Source of the DNA: a bacterium
Lineage (GTDB): Bacteria > 4484-113 > JAFGCY01
DNA length: 64,000 nucleotides
Assembly (NCBI GenBank): GCA_020849855.1
Contig: JADZFO010000005.1
Coordinates: 1-64,000, forward strand
Reading direction: 5' to 3'
This document shows, in pieces, positions 49,433 to 56,372 of this stretch; the first letter of the stretch is position 1; every line of letters starts with the position of its first letter. The notes beneath the pieces are model-generated. The model was not told the origin of the DNA. It saw only the letters and a program-made list of their open reading frames with translations, and ran no database searches. A program made the position numbers and the translations under genes.

Positions 49433-49888
49433 TTAGTTCTCTTCTTCCTCTTCGGCCTGGCCCTGGTTCTGCATGCCCTTGCCGCCCTGGTTCAGGCCGC
49501 CGTCCTGACCGGCACCCTTCTGGCCGCTGCCCGTCTGGCCGATGCCCTTCTGGCCGGTTCCGCTCTGGCCAACGCCGCTCTGACCGGCGCCGCTCTGGCC
49601 AGTGCCACTCTGGCCCGCGCCGCCCTGGCCGCTCCGGCCGGCGCCGCTCTGACCGGCGTCGGTCTGGCCGGGGCCGCCGGGCTTCTGCTCGAAGGAGCCG
49701 GACTTCTGGCCCGGCTGATTTCCGCCGACGCCGCTGCCGCTGCTCTGACCCGGGTTCTGGCTGGCTCCGCTGTTCTGGCCGCCCTGGATCGGGTCCTGCT
49801 TGGTCCCCGGAGTCAGGTACTGGCCACCCGGGTTCTGTCCGTACTGTCCGCCGGAAGGCTGATTGGGGGAATAGTAAGTGCGAATCAT
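49433..49888 (-). CDS. Low-complexity Gly/Gln/Ser repeat protein
   Basis: This 151-residue protein starts MIRTYYSPNQPSGGQYGQNP. A Gly/Pro/Asn-rich middle is followed by about twelve five-residue units of G-x-G-Q-(S/K/T), and the end is acidic (QAEEEEEN). It should be fully disordered. It has no KGG motif but shares the N-terminal Tyr-Tyr-Ser-Pro signature with the three other small proteins here. AAGGAG is nine bases before ATG 49888, and a terminator follows. The opposite strand is also open over this length, but the ribosome binding site, terminator and shared N-terminus favour the minus strand. Confidence 0.78.
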   Translation of the reverse strand: MIRTYYSPNQPSGGQYGQNPGGQYLTPGTKQDPIQGGQNSGASQNPGQSSGSGVGGNQPGQKSGSFEQKPGGPGQTDAGQSGAGRSGQGGAGQSGTGQSGAGQSGVGQSGTGQKGIGQTGSGQKGAGQDGGLNQGGKGMQNQGQAEEEEEN

Positions 49889-49927
49889 CTTTATCTTCTC
49901 CTTGAAGAATGAGTGCTTGTGCGCTGC

Positions 49928-50158
49928 TTAGCGCTTGTTGTCCTTGTCGCTGCCGCTGTTGCGGTCATTGCTGGAAGTGCCGCTGGTCCTGGAGCCGCCA
50001 GACGAGCTGTTCTTGTCCTGCTCGCGGCTGCTCTCGCTGCGGCCCGTGTCCGTACCGCTCTTGCCGGCTGTGGAGCCGCTCTTGCCCGAGCCGCTGTTCT
50101 TGCTGCTGCTGCTGCCCGAACTGTGTCCGCCGGGCGAATAGTAAATGATGCTGTCCAT
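49928..50158 (-). CDS. Small Ser/Gly/Lys-rich disordered protein
   Basis: This 76-residue protein starts MDSIIYYSPGGHSSGSSSSK. The rest is almost only Ser, Gly, Lys, Asp, Asn and Arg. It shares the (Y)YSP signature with the gene 39 bases downstream, with which it is probably co-transcribed. AGGAG lies seven to eight bases before ATG. It has no KGG motif and occupies the place that the small KGG gene holds in the first half of the locus. Function unknown; a hydrophilin-like stress role is an inference. Confidence 0.72.
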   Translation of the reverse strand: MDSIIYYSPGGHSSGSSSSKNSGSGKSGSTAGKSGTDTGRSESSREQDKNSSSGGSRTSGTSSNDRNSGSDKDNKR

Positions 50159-50415
50159 TTGACTGCTCCTGAGTATGGAATGGGCTACTTATGACTCAGC
50201 TCAGTCTCATGGGTTCCTGTATTTCAATTGGGAACTGCCATCAATACCTGCTGCCGTTTATACAGGAGGTGTTTGTACTTGAAAAGCCACACAAGCCAGG
50301 CGAATCCAGCTCAGCAGTGTGGAGATATAGCACCTGGACATGAGACTGCGATTACTGGAACCCTGCACGCAGGGACGAGTCTTTGGCAGGGGAATATCAT
50401 CCTCAGGAGTTGTCA

Positions 50416-50934
50416 ATGGCTACCGCAATCAAGACTTTCAATGACCTGTTGCTTCATGAGCTCAGCGACCTGTACAGCGCGGAGGCACAAATTGTCGAAG
50501 CGCTGCCGGATATGGTCACAGCGGCAAGTAACCCCAGGCTGGTCAAGGCGCTCAAGGAGCATCTGCAGGCCACGAAGGAACAGGTGAAGCGCCTGGATCA
50601 GGTCTTCAAGATCCTGGGCGAGAAGCCCAGCGGCGAAGTCTGCACCGGCATGAAAGGCCTGCTCAGTGAAGGCGGCAAGCTGCTCAGGAAGGCTGGGAAG
50701 ATGGACCCGGCCGTGCTGGACGCAGCCCTGATCGGCGCAGCCCAGCGGGTGGAGCACTATGAGATTGCCGGCTACGGCTGTGCCAGGACCTACTGCAAGC
50801 TGCTGGGGCTTGGCGACTGTGAGCAGCTCCTGCAGCAGAGCCTCGATGAAGAAGGCGAGGCGGACAAGCTGCTGACCCAGCTGGCAATCGGCGGTATCAA
50901 TACCCAGGCCATGGCCGCTGGCGGACAGGCCTGA
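50416..50934 (+). CDS. DUF892 (YciE/YciF) ferritin-like protein
   Basis: This 172-residue DUF892 protein has FNDLLLHELSDLYSAEAQIV, ALKEHLQATKEQVKRLDQVF, CTGMKGLLSEG and, unlike the paralogue at 47.5 kb, the canonical QRVEHYEIAGYG with both Glu and His. It should form the ferritin-like four-helix dimer and bind a di-metal centre. AGGAG stands six bases before ATG 50416. Divergent from the two low-complexity genes, it repeats the arrangement of the first half of the locus. Confidence 0.92.
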   Translation: MATAIKTFNDLLLHELSDLYSAEAQIVEALPDMVTAASNPRLVKALKEHLQATKEQVKRLDQVFKILGEKPSGEVCTGMKGLLSEGGKLLRKAGKMDPAVLDAALIGAAQRVEHYEIAGYGCARTYCKLLGLGDCEQLLQQSLDEEGEADKLLTQLAIGGINTQAMAAGGQA

Positions 50935-51212
50935 GATTGCTATGACAGGAGCCGGTCCGGAGGCGTGCAGGCTGAAAAGAAGTTCAGGGTGCGCCGCTGG
51001 GCCGGCTTTCTGCTGCCTGGTGTCGGCAGCTCTTGCGCCTGGGCGCTGCCGTGCAGATTCTCAGCCTGTGAGCATGTGGATCAGTCCAGCAGTCGGTCAG
51101 GAAATGCTTCAGGTCGCAAGCGGTGCATTGCAGCATCCTGGCACTCCTTTATAAGCAATAGTTGCGACTGAGGCTGAAGGTAAATAGAGTATCTGTTGAT
51201 AAGGGAGAGAGG

Positions 51213-51242
51213 ATCATGGGGAGCGGGGGCGCTCCCCATGAT
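51213..51242. other. Perfect 13-bp inverted repeat
   Basis: ATCATGGGGAGCG and CGCTCCCCATGAT surround a GGGG loop. A run of G follows (CTGGGGTGGGGGGG). There is no T-run on either strand, so it is not an ordinary terminator. It lies just after the stop of the 50-residue minus-strand gene and could stabilise its 3' end. The remainder of 50935-51259 shows no gene. Confidence 0.6.
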
Positions 51243-51259
51243 CTGGGGTGGGGGGGAAG

Positions 51260-51412
51260 TTATGACAGGAATGCTCCATAGAACATCGCCTGCAGCATCC
51301 GCAGCGGACGCTGCAGCATGTGGGACAGATAGTCCAGAATCATCTCCTTCCTGGACTTGCGACGCCGCCTCGGCAGCGCCGGTTCATTGCTCGGAAAGAA
51401 CCGGCTTTTCAT
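51260..51412 (-). CDS. Small basic protein of 50 residues
   Basis: A strong ribosome binding site (GAGGAGGACAAGTTT before ATG 51412) opens a frame of 50 residues: MKSRFFPSNEPALPRRRRKS in the first part, then an amphipathic helix with HMLQRPLRMLQAMFYGAFLS at the end. The Arg/Lys-rich centre followed by a Met/Leu-rich amphipathic C-terminus suggests nucleic-acid or membrane binding. It is not similar to anything I know. It lies downstream of the second DUF892 gene on the opposite strand, ahead of a perfect hairpin. Confidence 0.5.
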   Translation of the reverse strand: MKSRFFPSNEPALPRRRRKSRKEMILDYLSHMLQRPLRMLQAMFYGAFLS

Positions 51413-51607
51413 AAACTTGTCCTCCTCAAACTTAGCAAGATGCCCCTCAAGCTCCCAGTTCTTTGAAGGGTGCGCTAGGCACGAGAAGAGTCTAACAGCG
51501 CAGTATTTTCAGGATTTTCCGCAAGGCCCAACTGGCCGCATGAATGCAAAACAATCACACCAAATCCGGCTAAAGAACCTGATTGGAATAGCAAAGCCCA
51601 AAAAATC

Positions 51608-53152
51608 TCAGCACATCTGGAATTCCGGACTGGCAAAGAGCAACCTGCATGTTTCATAAAGTATGGCCTGCAGGCCCTCCGGGCCCTCGATCTGATCACC
51701 CAGGCGCTGGGCCACGCTGCCGCAGATCAGCTCCTGCTTCTCGCCGGGCAAGCGCGCGTCAAAGGCCTGCAGGACCAGCAGGGCTGCCTCGCGCGTGTTG
51801 GAAGGCGCGTCACTGGTCAGCACCAGGCGGGCGGGGATGCGGCGGCCGCGTCGACCGCCATTGCCGCCAGCGCCCTCATCGGGCCTCGCGGCGCTGCGCT
51901 GCCGGGTTTCCAGGCCCTGGGCGGAGAAGATATCCGCCAGGCGGATCCGCTCTACCATGCTGGCGCTGCTGACCCAGGCGCTGCCGCCGTCCCAGCCGGC
52001 CACTGTTGGCGGAAAGAGCAAAGACAGGCCCTGGCGGCGCATGGCCTGCATCAGGATCCGCATCATGCCCAGGGATTGCCGCGCATAGCCCTGCTCCAGC
52101 AGATAGCTTTCAGCGCTGTTCAGGCTCTCAGCCGCTGGGCTGGCCTGGCTGGCCCCCGGACGCCGTCGCAGTACATTGCCGGCACTGGCCGCCCGCAGCA
52201 CACCGACCACATAATCGGCCGGGCTCTTGAAGAGGGCCAGCTCCGCGCGCTCGCTGTAGAACTCAGGTGCAGTGAAGATGGCGTGGAGCAGCGCGCGGAT
52301 GGACAGGTCGCTGGCCTTGAACTCCGCCGCCAGCCGCTGCAGGAGCTCAGGCTCGGGGTCCGGATAGGCGAACCAGGCCCAGAGCTTGCCGGCTATATAG
52401 CGGTGGCACTGCGGCTGGCGGCACAGCAGGGAGATCACATCCTCGCCGCCGAAGTTGCCGCTCTCGCCCAGCACGGTCTTGAGCCCCTCGTCATGGCGGC
52501 GGGCGCGGAAGCGGAAGCCCGGCAGCGGACGCCTGCCGGACTGGGTCTGCGCCGGGTCCGGCGGCTGTACAGCCCAGCCGGTGAAGGCCCGGGCGGCCTC
52601 TTTCACATCCTGCTCGCTGTAGTGCCCGATACCAAGGGTGTAGAGCTCCAGCAGCTCCCGGGCGAAGTTCTCATTGGGGCTGCCCTTGACGTTCTCGCCG
52701 GTGTCAAGGAAGCGCATCATCGTGGGGTCCTTGGCCACCGCCTGCAGGAGCTGCTCAAAGTTGCCCAGGGCCTGCGAGCGCAGCAGCTCGTTATGCTGCA
52801 GGTTCAGGTGCCCGCCCTTGACCTTTTCGGCGCTGCAGCCGAAGTGATCGTGCCAGAAGAAGGTCATCTTCTCCTGCAGGGGCCGGCGGGTCAGCAGCAT
52901 GCGCGCCGACCACCAGGAGGCCACGAGCTGCGGGGGCAGGGCTGGCTGCTGCTTCTGGCCCTCCTTGCGCTGCGGGCGCAGAGCCCAGGGGTCGAGCGTA
53001 AAGCCTTCGTCCACCTGCTCGTAGTTCAGCAGCTCATCAAGGCTGGCCTCCAGGCCCAGGGCGCTGTAGTGCTCAAGCTCAGCCTGGCTGTAGCCGAAGC
53101 CCGCCCGCCGCAGCAGATGGGCGATCCTGTCGCGTTCACTCGTGAGCGCCAT
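51608..53152 (-). CDS. DUF1800 family protein
   Basis: This 514-residue protein has the DUF1800 signature in order: IAHLLRRAGFGYSQAELEHY at the N-terminus, WWSARMLLTRRPLQEKMTFF plus WHDHFG, RFLDTGENVKGSPNENFARE followed by LLELYTLGIGHYSEQDVKEA, FTGWAV, and VAGWDGGSAWVSSASMVER. The family is usually encoded beside DUF1501 proteins (one is at 48 kb). Function is unknown but probably concerns envelope or exported polymer handling. It is a paralogue of the next gene. TAACCT is six bases before ATG 53152, possibly a leaderless start. Confidence 0.93.
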   Translation of the reverse strand: MALTSERDRIAHLLRRAGFGYSQAELEHYSALGLEASLDELLNYEQVDEGFTLDPWALRPQRKEGQKQQPALPPQLVASWWSARMLLTRRPLQEKMTFFWHDHFGCSAEKVKGGHLNLQHNELLRSQALGNFEQLLQAVAKDPTMMRFLDTGENVKGSPNENFARELLELYTLGIGHYSEQDVKEAARAFTGWAVQPPDPAQTQSGRRPLPGFRFRARRHDEGLKTVLGESGNFGGEDVISLLCRQPQCHRYIAGKLWAWFAYPDPEPELLQRLAAEFKASDLSIRALLHAIFTAPEFYSERAELALFKSPADYVVGVLRAASAGNVLRRRPGASQASPAAESLNSAESYLLEQGYARQSLGMMRILMQAMRRQGLSLLFPPTVAGWDGGSAWVSSASMVERIRLADIFSAQGLETRQRSAARPDEGAGGNGGRRGRRIPARLVLTSDAPSNTREAALLVLQAFDARLPGEKQELICGSVAQRLGDQIEGPEGLQAILYETCRLLFASPEFQMC

Positions 53153-53244
53153 ACATATAGGTTACAACTTTCAGCGCCCAGGTTTCAGTTGGGCGCAGCG
53201 CACGGCGCGATTTTTCGCGTGCACGGTCTGCCGGCCGCGAAGGA

Positions 53245-54639
53245 TTACATCATCTGGTACTCAGGGCTGGCCAGCACCAGGCTGAGGGCCTGGTGGAAGA
53301 CCCGGCCGTCCACCTTGCCGGCCTTTGCCAGCGCCGGGCTGATGTGCCGCGCGATCAGCTCGGCCTTCTCCTCGCCCAGCGGGGCGTCCAGCTTCTCCAG
53401 CAGCTCGCTGACGAACTGCGAGGCGCTGCCCGTTTTAAACTGCCGCGCCAGCAGCTCGCCAAGCGGGCTGTCGTCATCGGCGTTGAAGATGTCAGCCAGC
53501 TTCATGCGCTCCAGCATCGAGCCGGAACTGATCCAGGCCGGCCCGCCGTCCCAGCCCGCCACCGTTGGCGGATGCAGAAGCAGCTGGCCCATGTTGCTCA
53601 TGCTGAAGGCGATGTATCCGGCCACATCGGCCAGGGGCTTGCGCCAGCCGGCCCGGAAGCCGCCCACCAGCGCAGAGATGATGCCCTGGGTGCCCAGCGC
53701 GCGCAGGGTGCCCATGGTGAAGTCCACGGGGCTCTTGAAGAGCGCGCGCTCGGCCCGGGCGGAGCAGAACTCCGCTGCGCTGAAGATCTCGCGCAACACT
53801 GTGCGGATGTGGCCGCGCGAGGCACCCCAGACGGCGCAGAGCCGGTCCACCAGCTCTGGTTCTGGATGGGGGTAGGCAAAGTACTCCCAGAGCTTTGTTA
53901 CCAGGTGCCGCGCCGTCTGCGGGTGCCCGGCGAGCATTTCGATCAGCTCATCGGCGCCAAAGTTTCCGCTGCGGCCCAGGATCTTCTTCACACCGCTGTC
54001 GTGCTTATCCTTGTTGAAGATCGCGTTGAAGCGGATCGAGCGGCGGAAGAAGTAACCCAGCAGGCCTGGCATCAGCTCAAAGCCGGAGAGCGCCCGCGCG
54101 GCTTCCTGCACATCCTGTTCGCTGTAGTGCCCGATGCCCAGCGTGAAGAGCTCCAGCAGCTCGCGGGCATAGTTCTCGTTGGGGTGCTCCCGGGTGTTCT
54201 GCGCGCCGTCCAGAAAGGTCAGCATCGCCGGGTCGCGGGTCACTGCCCGCAGCAGTTCCTCAAAGCGGCCGCTGCCCTTGCGCCGCAGCAGCTCATAGAA
54301 CTGGAAGACAGGCCGGCCCATCTCAACCTTGTGCCCGGAGAGGCCGAAGTGGTCGCTCCAGAACAGGCTCAGCTTCTCCTCCAGGGGGTTGCGGGTCATC
54401 AGCATCTTCAGGCTCCACCAGGCTGAGACGCTGAAGGAGAAGAGCTCGCGGTAGCGGGGGTCCTTGGCGGCCCAGACGCTCAGGCTCAGGCCGCCGCTCT
54501 CGCGGCGGAAGTCGAGCAGTGCATCCACAGTGCCCGCATAGCCCAGCGGCAGATAATGCTCAAGCTCCGCGGGGCTGGCCCCCAGCCCCGCCCGGCGCAG
54601 CAGGTGCGCAATCTTCGCCTTTTCGCTGTCCAGCGCCAT
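53245..54639 (-). CDS. DUF1800 family protein, second copy
   Basis: This 464-residue paralogue of the preceding DUF1800 protein has matching landmarks: KIAHLLRRAGLGASPAELEH, WWSLKMLMTRNPLEEKLSLF, WSDHFGLSGHKVE, TREHPNENYARELLELFTLG, HYSEQDVQEAARALSGFEL and VAGWDGGPAWISSGSMLERM. It is shorter, mainly at the C-terminus. GGAGGG lies before ATG 54639. The two genes are 92 bases apart on the same strand and arose by duplication. Confidence 0.93.
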   Translation of the reverse strand: MALDSEKAKIAHLLRRAGLGASPAELEHYLPLGYAGTVDALLDFRRESGGLSLSVWAAKDPRYRELFSFSVSAWWSLKMLMTRNPLEEKLSLFWSDHFGLSGHKVEMGRPVFQFYELLRRKGSGRFEELLRAVTRDPAMLTFLDGAQNTREHPNENYARELLELFTLGIGHYSEQDVQEAARALSGFELMPGLLGYFFRRSIRFNAIFNKDKHDSGVKKILGRSGNFGADELIEMLAGHPQTARHLVTKLWEYFAYPHPEPELVDRLCAVWGASRGHIRTVLREIFSAAEFCSARAERALFKSPVDFTMGTLRALGTQGIISALVGGFRAGWRKPLADVAGYIAFSMSNMGQLLLHPPTVAGWDGGPAWISSGSMLERMKLADIFNADDDSPLGELLARQFKTGSASQFVSELLEKLDAPLGEEKAELIARHISPALAKAGKVDGRVFHQALSLVLASPEYQMM

Positions 54640-54698
54640 CGCGCCCTCCGCAGCGGGTCATCCCGCCCGCCGTAGGACACCGGCGCCGGCGCAAAGTT

Positions 54699-56243
54699 TC
54701 AGGCTGGAACTATGCTGCTGCTGAACGGCAGAGACAGGATGAAACAGGCGCCGCTGCCCGGCGCGCTGTCCACCGTGATGCTGCCGCCCAGGGCCTGCGC
54801 GGCAAGGGCGCAGAAGTTAAGGCCGATGCCGGTGCCGGTCTGATTGCTGCCGCCCTCGACCTTGGCGAAGAGCTCGAAAATGCGCGCCTGCTGCTCGGCC
54901 GGGATACCCGGCCCCTGGTCCTGCACCTCAATCATCAGCCGCCCTTCCTCCAGCCTGGCGCGCAGCCAGACTTCGGCGCCAGCGGGGCTGTGCTTGATGG
55001 CGTTATGCAGCAGGTTGCTGATGATGCGGCGCAGCAGGGCGTGGTCGCTGCTCAGGCGCAGCAGTGGCAGCTGGGAGCGCAGGCGCACCTGGTGCAGGTC
55101 GGCCTGCGGGCGCAGGGTCTCCAGCGCGGCCCGGCAGGTCTCCTCCAGTTCTTCTTCCGCCGGGCTGGCCTGCAGCTCCCCGGCGGCCATGCGCTTGATC
55201 TCCAGCAACTGCTGGCAGAGCTCCAGGGCATAGTCCAGCTGGCGGCGCATCTGCTCCCAGGCCTGGCGGTCCTCGGCGCCCATCTCGGCCGGCTGGCCGA
55301 TGTGCTCGAGCATCAGCGAGACGGCGAACAGCGGGTTGCGGATATCGTGCACCACCATGTGGGTCAGGCGGTCGCGCAGCGAGGCCAGCTGCGTGGAGCG
55401 CTGCTCTGCGGCCTCTGCCGCCTGGCGGGCCTTAACCAGTTCCGTGACTTCATAGAAAAACCAGACGCGGCCGAAGTCCTCGCCTGCGGGGCCGCGCACC
55501 GGGGCGGAATAGCGCTCCAGCACCCGCCCGCTGAGCAGTTCCAGCTGGTCGCGCAGCAGGGCCTGTGATTCCTGGTCCAGCTGCTCCAGCCTGCTGCTGA
55601 AGGCCTCAGGGTCGCGCAGCACGGCGCGGATGGCCGGCAGAGTCGCCCGGCGCCCGCCGCGCAGGGTATCGTCATCCAGGCCCCACAGCTCTTTAAAGCG
55701 CTGGTTCCATGAGACGTAGTTATGCTCGCTGTCGACGACCAGGATACCGGCATTGCTGGCGTGGTGCAGCTGCTCAAGCAGTGTCTTCTGATACAGGATC
55801 TGCTTCTCGGCCCGCCGGCGCTCGCTGATGTCGCGGCTGTTGACCACAATGCCGCCCACCGCCGGGTCGTGGAGCATGTTGTAGGCCACCATCTCCAGCT
55901 CGATGTAGTGGCCGGCCTTGTGCCGGAAGCGCAGGTTGCGCTCCAGTACCCCGCCGGGCTGGGCCAGCAGCTCGAAGAACAGCGGCAGGGCCCAGACGCT
56001 GTCCTCAGGGTGGACATAGTCAAAGCCGAGCTGGCCGATCAGCTCATCGCTGTCATAGCCCAGCACCCGGCTGATCGCCGGGCTCTGGTAGATGAAGGTG
56101 GCATCCGGCCCAAGTACGGTTGTGATGTCGCGGCTGTTGTCGACCAGGGCGCGATAGCGCGCTGCGGAATCCAGCCACTGCGACGCGGGAGCATCTGCGC
56201 CGGGCTGGGGCTTGGCTGCGGGTTCCGGCGGCGGGACGGCCAT
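54699..56243 (-). CDS. PAS-PAS sensor histidine kinase
   Basis: This 514-residue soluble kinase has two PAS domains (about residues 25-145 and 160-275; the first ends in VNSRDISERRRAEKQI). A HisKA domain has the phospho-acceptor His in HMVVHDIRNPLFAVSLML. The HATPase_c domain has the N box in LLHNAIKHS, G1 in DQGPGIPAEQQ, the F box around IFELFAKVEGG and G2 in GTGIGLNFCA. No membrane segment is seen, so it senses a cytoplasmic signal. There is no adjacent response regulator; the receiver-only protein at 1.6 kb is a conceivable but unproven partner. ATG 56243 lacks a ribosome binding site. Confidence 0.93.
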   Translation of the reverse strand: MAVPPPEPAAKPQPGADAPASQWLDSAARYRALVDNSRDITTVLGPDATFIYQSPAISRVLGYDSDELIGQLGFDYVHPEDSVWALPLFFELLAQPGGVLERNLRFRHKAGHYIELEMVAYNMLHDPAVGGIVVNSRDISERRRAEKQILYQKTLLEQLHHASNAGILVVDSEHNYVSWNQRFKELWGLDDDTLRGGRRATLPAIRAVLRDPEAFSSRLEQLDQESQALLRDQLELLSGRVLERYSAPVRGPAGEDFGRVWFFYEVTELVKARQAAEAAEQRSTQLASLRDRLTHMVVHDIRNPLFAVSLMLEHIGQPAEMGAEDRQAWEQMRRQLDYALELCQQLLEIKRMAAGELQASPAEEELEETCRAALETLRPQADLHQVRLRSQLPLLRLSSDHALLRRIISNLLHNAIKHSPAGAEVWLRARLEEGRLMIEVQDQGPGIPAEQQARIFELFAKVEGGSNQTGTGIGLNFCALAAQALGGSITVDSAPGSGACFILSLPFSSSIVPA

Positions 56244-56316
56244 GGCGGGCTGATCAAAGTCGATTACTGATATTAACGTCAGGGTGACTGTCTCCGGAAC
56301 GCCGATTGCTGAATAC

Positions 56317-56349
56317 GAAAAAAAAGAAGGGCGGAGACAAGTCCCGCCC
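56317..56349 (-). terminator. Terminator of the PKD lipoprotein gene
   Basis: GGGCGGGAC and GTCTCCGCCC form a stem on the minus strand followed by TTCTTTTTTTT, 23 bases after the stop at 56373. Confidence 0.85.
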
Positions 56350-56372
56350 TCCTCGCCGCCGTTGAAGCAACG

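Noticed and set aside
48014-49912. Plus-strand open frame of about 630 codons opposite DUF1501 and the Gly-Gln protein
   Set aside because: DUF1501 motifs and a Tat signal are on the minus strand; the Ala/Leu-rich plus frame is a shadow of Gly/Gln repeats.
51357-51659. Plus-strand frame of 100 codons in the gap before DUF1800
   Set aside because: It overlaps both the small basic gene and the DUF1800 end on the other strand and has no start signal.
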